From Pelagibacteraceae bacterium AG-404-P07 (GTDB lineage Bacteria; Pseudomonadota; Alphaproteobacteria; Pelagibacterales; Pelagibacteraceae): 51,249 nucleotides of DNA. The stretch spans positions 1-51,249 of the forward strand of contig QCJE01000007.1 of NCBI GenBank assembly GCA_003216235.1, written 5' to 3'. Within the stretch, counting starts at the first letter, position 1. The number at the start of each line of letters is the position of its first letter. The notes below the pieces were generated by a model, which saw only the letters and a program-made list of their open reading frames with translations, had not been told where the DNA came from and ran no database searches. Both the position numbers and the translations under genes were made by a program. Below, one piece after another: positions 7,550 to 14,886 of this stretch.

Positions 7550-8242
7550 ATGGAACTTCTAGCATTTGGAGATACTGGATGGGGAGACGAATTATTTCGT
7601 GCTACCTTGATGACTATAGCTGTATCAATTACAGCAATGCTAATAGGTTTTAGTTTTGCTGCAATTTTTACTCCACTAAAACTATCTAAATTTAAATCTC
7701 TTAATTTAGTTGCAAATATTTACACAACAGTCATTAGAGGTGTACCTGAGTTATTGGTAATTTATCTTTTCTTTTTTGGTGGAAGTGGAGCAATTATGTT
7801 TGTGGCTTCTATGTTTGGTTATAATGAATACATAGAGATCAATGCATTTATAACTGGTTCATTTGCAATTGGTATTATATCTGGAGCTTATTCTACAGAA
7901 GTTTTTAGAGGGGCAATTCAATCTATCGATAAAGGTCAATTTGAAGCTGCAGAGGTTTTAGGTTTTAGTAAATTTAAAAAGTTTTATAAAATTATTCTTC
8001 CTCAAATGTTGAGACTCGCGATACCAAATTTAAGTAATGTTTGGCAAATCACACTAAAAGATACATCTTTAATTTCTGTTACAGGCTTAGTTGAAATAAT
8101 GAGACAATCCTATATTGCAGCAGGATCTACAAGGGATCCTTTATTTTTTTACTCATTTGCAGCAGTTTTATATTTGTTGCTGACATTTTTAAGTATGAAA
8201 CTGATTAATAAATTAGAAGTTAAGTATAGCAGGGGGTATTGA
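7550..8242 (+). CDS. ABC transporter permease, HisQ/ArtQ family
   Basis: Inner-membrane permease of the polar amino acid uptake type, 230 residues with about five hydrophobic segments. The segment TVIRGVPELLVIYLFFFGG is the family's TxxRGxPELL signature. The cytoplasmic EAA loop that contacts the ATPase is visible as GQFEAAEVLGFSKFKKFYKIILPQMLR. The start ATG at 7550 is six bases after a strong hairpin. The stop overlaps the ATG of the second permease by one base (TGATG). No ATP-binding subunit gene lies in this cluster, so the transporter must borrow one encoded elsewhere, or the gene lies outside the window. Confidence 0.92.
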   Translation: MELLAFGDTGWGDELFRATLMTIAVSITAMLIGFSFAAIFTPLKLSKFKSLNLVANIYTTVIRGVPELLVIYLFFFGGSGAIMFVASMFGYNEYIEINAFITGSFAIGIISGAYSTEVFRGAIQSIDKGQFEAAEVLGFSKFKKFYKIILPQMLRLAIPNLSNVWQITLKDTSLISVTGLVEIMRQSYIAAGSTRDPLFFYSFAAVLYLLLTFLSMKLINKLEVKYSRGY

Positions 8243-8919
8243 TGGATTTTGAATTAATGATCAATAGTTTTCCAAAGTTATTAAATGCTGCTGTTATAAC
8301 TTTAAAACTTTTATCCGTATCTTTAATCGTAGGATTATTCATTGGTCTTTTATTTGCAATTCTAAGATTAAATAAAAATGTTTTAATTAATAAATTTGCA
8401 TATGGTTATTCATACGTATTCAGAGGAACTCCACTTCTAGTACAGATATTCATTATCTATTTTGGTCTAGGTCAAATTGAATATTTGAGATCAACATTTT
8501 TGTGGGTGGTTTTAAAAGAACCTTATTGGTGTGCAATTATCGCTTTCGCATTAAATACTGGTGCTTATACATCTGAAATTTTAAGATCAGCTTTTCAAAC
8601 AATAAAACCCGGTATGATTGAAGCAGGTAAGAGCTTAGGAATACCAAATAAAATAATATTTTATAAAATTCAAATTCCTATTGCTATTAGACAATCACTT
8701 CCTGCATATGGAAATGAAATAATTTTAATGATGAAAGGAACTTCTCTTGCAAGTACGGTTACTCTCATGGATTTAACTGGCGTTGCTAAATATATAATTT
8801 CTACAACCTTTAAACCTATTGAAGTATTCATTGTAGCTGGTGGGATTTACCTATTTATGACTTTTGTTATTCATAATGTGATTAAATACTTAGAAAAAAA
8901 ATATAGTTTTTCTCAATGA
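8242..8919 (+). CDS. ABC transporter permease, HisM/ArtM family
   Basis: Second permease of the same transporter, 225 residues from the ATG at 8242. That start is preferred over a TTG one codon earlier because it forms a TGATG junction with the upstream stop and follows a GGGGG tract. SYVFRGTPLLVQIFIIYFG is the FRGTPLLVQ signature of the family, and the EAA loop reads GMIEAGKSLGIPNKIIFYKIQIP. It overlaps the dioxygenase gene downstream by four bases (ATGA), which ties that enzyme tightly to the transport function. With the first permease it would form the heterodimeric channel. Confidence 0.92.
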   Translation: MDFELMINSFPKLLNAAVITLKLLSVSLIVGLFIGLLFAILRLNKNVLINKFAYGYSYVFRGTPLLVQIFIIYFGLGQIEYLRSTFLWVVLKEPYWCAIIAFALNTGAYTSEILRSAFQTIKPGMIEAGKSLGIPNKIIFYKIQIPIAIRQSLPAYGNEIILMMKGTSLASTVTLMDLTGVAKYIISTTFKPIEVFIVAGGIYLFMTFVIHNVIKYLEKKYSFSQ

Positions 8920-9743
8920 TAGGGCTTACAGCAAAGCAATTAGAACACTATAAAAATAAAGGATACGTCTCACCTGTTAATGCTCTGACTTTTTCTGAGG
9001 CCAAAGAAATTAGAGATGAAATAGAAAAAATTGAAAAAAATTGGCCAAGTGCACTTGAGGGAATTAATCGAAATTATATTCATTTAATTTCGCCAATATT
9101 TAATAAGGTATGCTTAAATAAAAATATCCTAGATGCTGTTCAAAGTATTATTGGAAAGAATATTCTTATTTGTGGCACCACTCTTTTTATAAAAAATCCA
9201 AATGAAAAAGGTTTTGTAAGTTTTCATCAAGATGCCAAATATATTGGTTTGGAGCCTCATAATTGGGTAACTGTATGGCTAGCTGTTACGGATGCAAATG
9301 AACAAAATGGTTGTATGAGAATGTTGCCAGGTTCACATAAAGAAAATTTAAAAACTCATGAGGAAAAATTTGATGAAAATAATTTATTAACCCGAGGTCA
9401 AACAATTACAAACGTTTCACTAAATAAAACAGACCCCATAATTCTCAAAGCAGGACAAATATCCTTACATCATCCAACAATCGTCCACGGATCAGGACTA
9501 AATCATAGCAATGATAGAAGAATAGGATTTGTTATCCAAAGTTACATAGGGGATAATGTTGATCAAGTAATTGGAAAAATGTACGTTCAAAGAGCGCGAG
9601 GAGAAGATAAATATAAACATCATGAGTATTCTAAAATACCACTTGAATTAATGGGAAAAAATGAAGTTAACTCTCAAAATAAAGCCAATGAGGAGTTAGC
9701 AAAGATTTTTTATAGTGGTTCAAAAAAAATTGGAAAATTTTAA
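8916..9743 (+). CDS. Phytanoyl-CoA dioxygenase (PhyH) family 2-oxoglutarate/Fe(II) oxygenase
   Basis: A 275-residue non-haem iron oxygenase. Iron ligands are visible as the HxD pair His104 and Asp106 in FHQDAKY, with the distal His191 in IVHGSGLNHS. RR at 201-202 supplies the likely 2-oxoglutarate-binding arginine. NEQNGCMRMLPGSHKEN is the family's conserved strand region. Because the HxD Asp is present, a hydroxylase is more likely than a halogenase. The start overlaps the upstream permease stop by four bases, so the enzyme probably acts on the compound that the transporter imports. The family includes ectoine hydroxylase, but substrate cannot be read from sequence. The 3' end overlaps the convergent M24 gene by four bases. 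Confidence 0.85.
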   Translation: MIGLTAKQLEHYKNKGYVSPVNALTFSEAKEIRDEIEKIEKNWPSALEGINRNYIHLISPIFNKVCLNKNILDAVQSIIGKNILICGTTLFIKNPNEKGFVSFHQDAKYIGLEPHNWVTVWLAVTDANEQNGCMRMLPGSHKENLKTHEEKFDENNLLTRGQTITNVSLNKTDPIILKAGQISLHHPTIVHGSGLNHSNDRRIGFVIQSYIGDNVDQVIGKMYVQRARGEDKYKHHEYSKIPLELMGKNEVNSQNKANEELAKIFYSGSKKIGKF

Positions 9744-10891
9744 AGAATAACAAGATCTAGTTTTTGTTTTCCAAGTCTTTCATTGCCATCTTTAGTTACT
9801 AAATAAGTTTCACCTAAATTCATTGCTAATTGATTTTCAGAGTCCATTAATATCATATGCATAAAAAATACATTGCCTGGTTCGATTACATAGGGATTGC
9901 CAGTATAAAGCATTGGCCAGTCCATCCAATTAGGAGAAAAAGTTGATCCTAATGAATAACCACAAGCATTCATTCTTGATTTATTATAACCAAGATCATC
10001 AAAAGTTTCTGCGTGTACATCAAACACTTCACCAACATTATTGCCTGGTTTCAATTTATTTTCACAATTCGTTAAAGCTTCAACACAGGCTTCATGCATT
10101 TTAATATGTTTTGGGTCAGCTTTTCCTATTGGAATAGTTCTAAACATCGCTGAATGATAATGTTTATAAGTTCCAGCCCATTCGATACTCAATTGATCTT
10201 GTTTTGATAGATTTCTTTTTTCTGCTTGGTATCGACATAAAAGTGCATTATGTCCAGACCCAATAATATATTCATTTGCAGGGTAATCTCCTCCACCTTC
10301 AAGAACTGCTTTTTGCATTTCTGCTAAAATTTTTGCTTCACTTGCACCAGCTTTAGCATTTTTCCAAGCTTGGTCTAAAGCATTGTCTGCAAGTTCAGCT
10401 GCTTTTTTAACATAGACAATTTCTTCATGAGATTTAATAACTCTTAGCTTAGTTATCAATTCAGATTGATCTTCAATATTACAATAGTTTTCTAAAGATT
10501 TATTTAATCTTAAAGCATTTCGTCCAGTCATTCCATAAGCTTCATATTCGATCCCTAAATTTTTTCCTTTTAAAGAAAGTTCATTTAAAATTACCTTAAG
10601 ATCATCAGTTGGATTTGAACCGTCTTTATCAACCCAAATTCTAATATCTTTTATATTAGATGTGTTTTGTGCCTGTCTTAAATCAGGAGCTCTCGTTAGT
10701 AATATTGTGTTTCCATTTTTATCTAAAATTAATGTTTGAAAAAAAACATAGCCAAAGGTGTCATATCCAGTCAACCAATACATGGACTCTTGTCTAAACA
10801 TTAATAAAGCATCAAGGTTTTGCTCTTTCATTGATTTTAAAACTTTAATTTTCCTTTGTGAAAATTCTTCTTTTGAAAAATGAAGTCCCAT
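9740..10891 (-). CDS. M24 (creatinase/aminopeptidase P fold) family protein with altered metal site
   Basis: A 383-residue protein with an N-terminal creatinase-type domain (about 1-150) and a C-terminal pita-bread M24 domain. In place of the usual DxG and YHSDxTRT metal motifs it has LSIEWAG with Glu237 and YHSAMFRTI with Ala248. The GHGIG histidine region reads CGYSLGS. The late glutamates in VIEPGNVFFMH and GETYLVTKDG remain. This pattern resembles metal-independent amidinohydrolase or amide hydrolase members such as creatinase and possibly ectoine hydrolase, more than a true Xaa-Pro peptidase. It sits eight bases after a small DUF6165-like gene and converges on the dioxygenase gene. A catabolic hydrolase role for the imported compound is an inference only. 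Confidence 0.75.
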   Translation of the reverse strand: MGLHFSKEEFSQRKIKVLKSMKEQNLDALLMFRQESMYWLTGYDTFGYVFFQTLILDKNGNTILLTRAPDLRQAQNTSNIKDIRIWVDKDGSNPTDDLKVILNELSLKGKNLGIEYEAYGMTGRNALRLNKSLENYCNIEDQSELITKLRVIKSHEEIVYVKKAAELADNALDQAWKNAKAGASEAKILAEMQKAVLEGGGDYPANEYIIGSGHNALLCRYQAEKRNLSKQDQLSIEWAGTYKHYHSAMFRTIPIGKADPKHIKMHEACVEALTNCENKLKPGNNVGEVFDVHAETFDDLGYNKSRMNACGYSLGSTFSPNWMDWPMLYTGNPYVIEPGNVFFMHMILMDSENQLAMNLGETYLVTKDGNERLGKQKLDLVIL

Positions 10892-10899
10892 TAAATGAT

Positions 10900-11289
10900 T
10901 TAGTAGCTAGTGTATTCCTTGATTTCTTTGATTACAGATCCGGTATGGTTATTTATCTCTAATTTAATTTTAGCACGATCATCATTTAGAAAATGTACAT
11001 CTCTTGAAAGTTTAATAAATTTTTCTCCGAAATCTTTATTTTTCTCACACTCTCTCTTATCATCTTCTATAACCCAAAGTTTCGCATTTATTTCTTTAAG
11101 TGATTGATAGAGGTTATTGAGCTTATCATCAGTCTTAACATTTTTTCCTAATTGATCTTTTAAAATAGAATGTTCTTTGTGAATAAATTTTAACTTTTCG
11201 GGATCTTTTATTTTTTCCTGCTTAATCTCCAAAATCGAAATTTTGTCTAAAAGTTCTCCTATTGAAACTTCTACTATAATTTTATTCAT
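10900..11289 (-). CDS. Small conserved protein, DUF6165-like
   Basis: 129 residues, soluble, strongly charged and helical, with the pattern SIGELLDKISILEIKQEKI at 9-27, KLWVIEDDKRECEK, FLNDDRAKIKLEINNHTGS and an end EIKEYTSY. I recognise this as resembling the uncharacterised DUF6165 family, seen in marine bacteria, often beside glycosyltransferases. Here it is divergent from a family 9 glycosyltransferase with 32 bases between starts, and eight bases upstream of the M24 gene on the same strand. No catalytic residues are apparent. Function unknown; the neighbour suggests surface glycan work, while the operon partner suggests nothing clear. Confidence 0.7.
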   Translation of the reverse strand: MNKIIVEVSIGELLDKISILEIKQEKIKDPEKLKFIHKEHSILKDQLGKNVKTDDKLNNLYQSLKEINAKLWVIEDDKRECEKNKDFGEKFIKLSRDVHFLNDDRAKIKLEINNHTGSVIKEIKEYTSY

Positions 11290-11321
11290 AAAATTAAATA
11301 CTGTGCTATCTTGTTATAAAT

Positions 11322-12263
11322 ATGTCTAATATATTAATTATCAAACACGGATCATTAGGAGATATAGCTCAAGCAAGCGGTGCAATTCAAGATATATCTG
11401 AAAACCATAAAAATGATCAAATATTTCTACTTACAACAAAGCCTTATTTCGATTTATTTAAGAAAAATCCTTACATTCATGATGTAATTTTAGACAAAAG
11501 ATTACCAAAGTATAATTTAATCTATTTATATTTTCTAATGCGAGAGTTAAAAAAACATCACTTTTCAAAAGTTTTTGATTTACAAAACTCATCAAGAACT
11601 TCTTTTTATAAGAATATTCTTTTTCCAAAAGCGGATAAAATAGTTTGGTCAAGTTCAACCACAACACTACCGTTAGATAAAAATAAAGAAGAATTTGATA
11701 AAATTTCAGTACTTGAAAGATTTAATCATCAATTAAAAGAATCTGGATTAAATACATCAAACACTTTAAAACCAGATATTAGTTGGGCCTCCACAGATAT
11801 AAGTGGAATAAAAAGTTTTTATAAACTTAATAAATATATTTTATTATTTCCTTTTTGTTCACCACATTTAACTATTAAAAAATGGCCACATTATAATAAA
11901 CTTATTGAATTAATTTCAGGAAGATTTGGCGATCAGTATAAAATTGTAACTGCCCCTGGCCCGTCAGAAATAAATGATGCAAAAGATATAAATGCAATAG
12001 CCTTATTAGATAACGGAAAAGCGCTAGATATATCTCAATTAACCTCATTAATTAAAGGCAGTTCTTTTGTAGTTGCTAATGATACTGGTCCTGCACATAT
12101 TTCAGCTCATACAGGTACCAAAGGTCTTACATTATTTGGCAAACACACTACCGCTTATAAAGTTAGTATTGAAAGAGAAAATTTTAAAGCTATCGAAGTA
12201 ACTGATCTTAATAACTTAAGTGCTGAAAAAGTTTTTGAAAGATTATCTAACTCTTTATCTTAG
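11322..12263 (+). CDS. Family 9 glycosyltransferase (heptosyltransferase-like)
   Basis: A GT-B glycosyltransferase of 313 residues related to ADP-heptose:LPS heptosyltransferases. The start SNILIIKHGSLGDIAQASGAI is the GT9 acceptor-domain signature including the Gly-Asp catalytic region. LFPFCSPHLTIKKWP and SSFVVANDTGPAHISAHTG form the C-terminal donor-binding site. The length is short for the family (about 330-350). Likely role is adding a sugar to the LPS core or other surface glycan on the cytoplasmic side; donor and acceptor are not visible. It is divergent from the DUF6165-like gene and its end overlaps the convergent AbrB-type gene by 17 bases. Confidence 0.88.
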   Translation: MSNILIIKHGSLGDIAQASGAIQDISENHKNDQIFLLTTKPYFDLFKKNPYIHDVILDKRLPKYNLIYLYFLMRELKKHHFSKVFDLQNSSRTSFYKNILFPKADKIVWSSSTTTLPLDKNKEEFDKISVLERFNHQLKESGLNTSNTLKPDISWASTDISGIKSFYKLNKYILLFPFCSPHLTIKKWPHYNKLIELISGRFGDQYKIVTAPGPSEINDAKDINAIALLDNGKALDISQLTSLIKGSSFVVANDTGPAHISAHTGTKGLTLFGKHTTAYKVSIERENFKAIEVTDLNNLSAEKVFERLSNSLS

Positions 12264-13326
12264 TTATTTCTAGTAATCTTAGAATTACTGGCACAATGAA
12301 CAATATGAATAATAATCTTATAATGTGATGAAAAGCTACAAAGTCTGGCTCTAAATCAAAAGCAATAGCGATAACAGCTACTTCATAAATCCCCCCAGGA
12401 CAGAAAGATAAAATTAAACTTAAAAAATTAGTATCAACAAAAAATGTTGCTACATACGCTGCAATCAAACCTAATAATACCAAAAGTATAGTTGCAACCA
12501 ATCCATGAAAAGAATTATTTGCAACTTCTTTAAATGTTTTGTTAGCAAATCTACAACCAACAGAAGCTCCTAAAATTAATAAACAAAAATTAATTGAAGC
12601 ATCTGGCAATTTATAAGATGCAATATCAAATATTTGTAAAAAACCACTAGCAACTAATGTTCCAGAAAGTAATGCTGCAGGTACTTTAGCTTTATCAAAA
12701 AAAAATATAAATATTAATGAAACTATTATTAACAAAACTAAATCCCAATGGTTTTGAGACATGTAATCGAATTTTTCTAATTCTAAAGCTTCAACTGGGT
12801 AAAGAGTAACAATTATAAAAGGAAATAAAGTTATAATTATTATCAACCTGATTAAGTGCGCAGTTGCAACCTGAGATAAATCTGATTTTTCATATTCAGC
12901 TAAAATCATTAAAGGACCTAAGGCACCTGGTGCAGCTGAAAATATTGATGTTTTTTCTTTATAACCCGAAAATTTTTGTAAATATTTTGAAACAATTAAG
13001 ATACTAACAACAATATAAAAGAACATTATAACTGTTGTCCAGATCCAATTAACCATTTGACTAAAAAGGTTTTGGTCAATGTAATTTCCAATATGAAGAC
13101 CTAAGATAATCAATATTGAGCTTAAAGCTATTTTTGGCATTAAAACTTGAGAACCATTTAAAGCAATCAGAGATGTTGCAATCATTGGACCAATCATCCA
13201 AGCAAGAGGAATACTTAAAAAATCTGCAATAATTGCACTTGGAATAGAAATTAAAATTACAATTAAGAATTTTTTTGTAAATAATTGACTTAAATTTTCC
13301 CGGTCAAAGTGAATTGCTTTTAACAT
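12247..13326 (-). CDS. AbrB-family integral membrane protein
   Basis: A 359-residue membrane protein with about ten hydrophobic segments arranged as two similar halves. This matches the AbrB duplication family, formerly annotated as putative ammonia monooxygenase. The motif LAWMIGPMIATSLIALNG at about 42-59 is characteristic, and its counterpart in the second half is VPAALLSGTLVASGF. FCPGGIYEVAVIAIAFDLEPDFVAFHHIIRL near the C-terminus is the other conserved block, here quoted by position as residues about 309-338. The family is a transporter candidate of unknown substrate; no oxygenase motifs are present. The gene is alone on its strand and divergent from tctC. Confidence 0.8.
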   Translation of the reverse strand: MLKAIHFDRENLSQLFTKKFLIVILISIPSAIIADFLSIPLAWMIGPMIATSLIALNGSQVLMPKIALSSILIILGLHIGNYIDQNLFSQMVNWIWTTVIMFFYIVVSILIVSKYLQKFSGYKEKTSIFSAAPGALGPLMILAEYEKSDLSQVATAHLIRLIIIITLFPFIIVTLYPVEALELEKFDYMSQNHWDLVLLIIVSLIFIFFFDKAKVPAALLSGTLVASGFLQIFDIASYKLPDASINFCLLILGASVGCRFANKTFKEVANNSFHGLVATILLVLLGLIAAYVATFFVDTNFLSLILSFCPGGIYEVAVIAIAFDLEPDFVAFHHIIRLLFILFIVPVILRLLEITKIKS

Positions 13327-13344
13327 ATATTCTATCTTTGGTTG

Positions 13345-13373
13345 TTGACTATTTTAAGCAAAATATGTTTAAT
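13345..13373 (+). promoter_or_regulatory. Candidate sigma-70 promoter of tctCBA
   Basis: TTGACT at 13345-13350 and TTTAAT at 13368-13373, separated by 17 bases, in the 80-base gap between divergent AbrB-type and tctC genes. The predicted start site near 13380 would leave a leader of about 27 bases containing GAGAGGAA just ahead of the tctC ATG. Both boxes are close to consensus, but in such AT-rich DNA chance matches are common. Confidence 0.5.
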
Positions 13374-13406
13374 CCAATTCATTAAATATAACAATGAGAG
13401 GAAATA

Positions 13407-14387
13407 ATGAAACTATTTAAATCTTTTTTTTCAGTATTATTCTCAGCTGTTCTTTTATTATCAACAACAACAGTAAACTCAATTGCAATTGAAAAATTAC
13501 ACTTTGTAATTGGTGGTGGTGCTGGTGGTGGTTGGGACGGAACTGCTAGAGGTACTGGAGAAGCTTTAACAAAAGCTGGCTTTTTACAAAGCGCATCATT
13601 TGAAAATATGTCAGGTGGTGGTGGTGGTAAAGCACTTGCTTACATGATTAATACTAAACCAGAAAATACTATTTTAGTGCAATCAACACCGTTAGTTTTA
13701 AGATCAATTACAAGACACAAAGGTTATGTAAGTGGTAGTGGAACTTTATCTTATAAAGATGTTGTGCCAATCGCTGGAGTAATTGGTGATTACGGTGCAA
13801 TCGCAGTTGCAAAAGACTCACCTTACAAAAACTTTAAAGATGTTGTTGATGCATACAAAGCAAACCCTAGCTCAATTAAAATGGCTGGTGGTTCTGTTAG
13901 AGGAAGTATGGACCATTTAATTGGTGCTTTAGCATTTCAAGCTGCTGGAGCAAATCCAAATGATGTAGCTTACATTCCTTATGATGCAGGTGGAAAAGCA
14001 TTAGCTGGACTATTATCTGGAGAAACACAAATTATTTCTACAGGTTTAGGCGAGCTTATGGGAGCAAGAGACCAAGTAAGAATTATTGGTATCACTGCAC
14101 CTGATAGAGTTGCTGATGCACCAGATGCACCAACACTTAAAGAACAAGGATATGATGTACAATTCGTAAACTGGAGAGGATTTTTTGGACCTCCAGGCAT
14201 GAGCAATAAAGAAAAGAAAGCTATTGCTAAAATGTTAGGCGATGTACAAAAAACTCCTGAATGGGAAGCAGTAAGAGCAAGAAATGCTTGGGTTAATATT
14301 TATAACCCAGACAAAAAGTTTGTTAAGTTTTTAAAAACTCAAACTAAAGAAATGACAGCTCTTATGAAAAAACTAGGAGTTATTTAA
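13407..14387 (+). CDS. tctC: Tripartite tricarboxylate transporter binding protein
   Basis: Periplasmic solute receptor of the TTT family, 326 residues. It has a signal peptide with hydrophobic core LFSAVLLLSTTTV, cleaved near residue 27 (NSIA), then a mature start EKLHFVIGGGAGGGWDGTARG that matches the family's ligand-loop region. DVVPIAGVIGDYGAIAVAKDS, GGSVRGSMDHLIGALAF and GGKALAGLLSGETQIISTG are typical of the fold. A good ribosome site GAGAGGAA precedes the ATG. The Gly-rich ligand loop differs from citrate-type TctC loops, so substrate is open: carboxylates of many kinds are used by the family. A hairpin overlaps the stop codon, and the small and large membrane subunits follow. Confidence 0.92.
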   Translation: MKLFKSFFSVLFSAVLLLSTTTVNSIAIEKLHFVIGGGAGGGWDGTARGTGEALTKAGFLQSASFENMSGGGGGKALAYMINTKPENTILVQSTPLVLRSITRHKGYVSGSGTLSYKDVVPIAGVIGDYGAIAVAKDSPYKNFKDVVDAYKANPSSIKMAGGSVRGSMDHLIGALAFQAAGANPNDVAYIPYDAGGKALAGLLSGETQIISTGLGELMGARDQVRIIGITAPDRVADAPDAPTLKEQGYDVQFVNWRGFFGPPGMSNKEKKAIAKMLGDVQKTPEWEAVRARNAWVNIYNPDKKFVKFLKTQTKEMTALMKKLGVI

Positions 14388-14400
14388 TCCTTTGGATTAA
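14384..14400 (+). other. Hairpin overlapping the tctC stop codon
   Basis: Seven-base-pair stem with a three-base loop: TTAATCC at 14384-14390, loop TTT, GGATTAA at 14394-14400. The TAA stop of tctC lies inside the left arm. No T-run follows. It has the same placement as the hairpin after the other binding-protein gene in this window (7519-7543), so it may serve as a 3' stabiliser or weak attenuator that keeps the binding protein more abundant than the membrane subunits. The stem is AT-rich and therefore weaker. Confidence 0.5.
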
Positions 14401-14415
14401 TTAATTTAAAGAGCA

Positions 14416-14886
14416 GTGAATATAAATACTACAAAAATTATATCACTGCTCTTTTTTATTTTCTCAGCATTTTATTTATATACAGCTTATCAAATTCAAG
14501 TTTTTGCATTTGATGAAAATGCACCTTTTAATGCCAGAACATTTCCAATTTATCTAGGTTACACAGGTTTATTTTTCTCTGGTTTAAAATTAATTTTACC
14601 AGATCCTGATACTATTAAAGTGGAACATAAAACTTTAGAATATAAAAAAACAGGAATATTAATTCTTATTGCAATTATATATGGAGCAACGATTTTAAAA
14701 GTTGGATACTTTTTAACAACCTCATTGTTTTTATTTACCTCTTATTATTTTTTGGGTGAAAGAAGATGGATACTAATGTTTCTATTATCATTCCCATTTG
14801 TTGCAGCATTTATGTATTTATTACATGGAGTTCTTGATATTTATTTAAGAGATCCATTCTTAAAATCAATTGGGGTAATGGGATGA
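14416..14886 (+). CDS. tctB: Tripartite tricarboxylate transporter small membrane subunit
   Basis: 156 residues with four hydrophobic segments, the layout of TctB, which pairs with TctA in the inner membrane. FDENAPFNARTFPIYLGYTGLFF is the conserved TctB region, covering residues about 31-53. The start is a GTG at 14416, the first in-frame initiator after the tctC stop, with AAAGAG upstream as a ribosome site. The stop shares four bases (ATGA) with tctA. The family is poorly conserved, so assignment rests on topology, that segment and position between tctC and tctA. Confidence 0.87.
   Translation: MNINTTKIISLLFFIFSAFYLYTAYQIQVFAFDENAPFNARTFPIYLGYTGLFFSGLKLILPDPDTIKVEHKTLEYKKTGILILIAIIYGATILKVGYFLTTSLFLFTSYYFLGERRWILMFLLSFPFVAAFMYLLHGVLDIYLRDPFLKSIGVMG

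Noticed and set aside
8916-9743. PhyH protein as a non-haem iron halogenase
   Set aside because: Halogenases replace the HxD Asp by Ala or Gly; here FHQDAKY keeps Asp106.
12247-13326. Ammonia monooxygenase
   Set aside because: That is an old label for the AbrB family; the protein is a duplicated membrane transporter-like protein without metal-site motifs of AmoA.
13507-13630. GGT/GGTGGT repeats in tctC
   Set aside because: They encode the normal Gly-rich ligand loops of the binding protein, not a repeat element.
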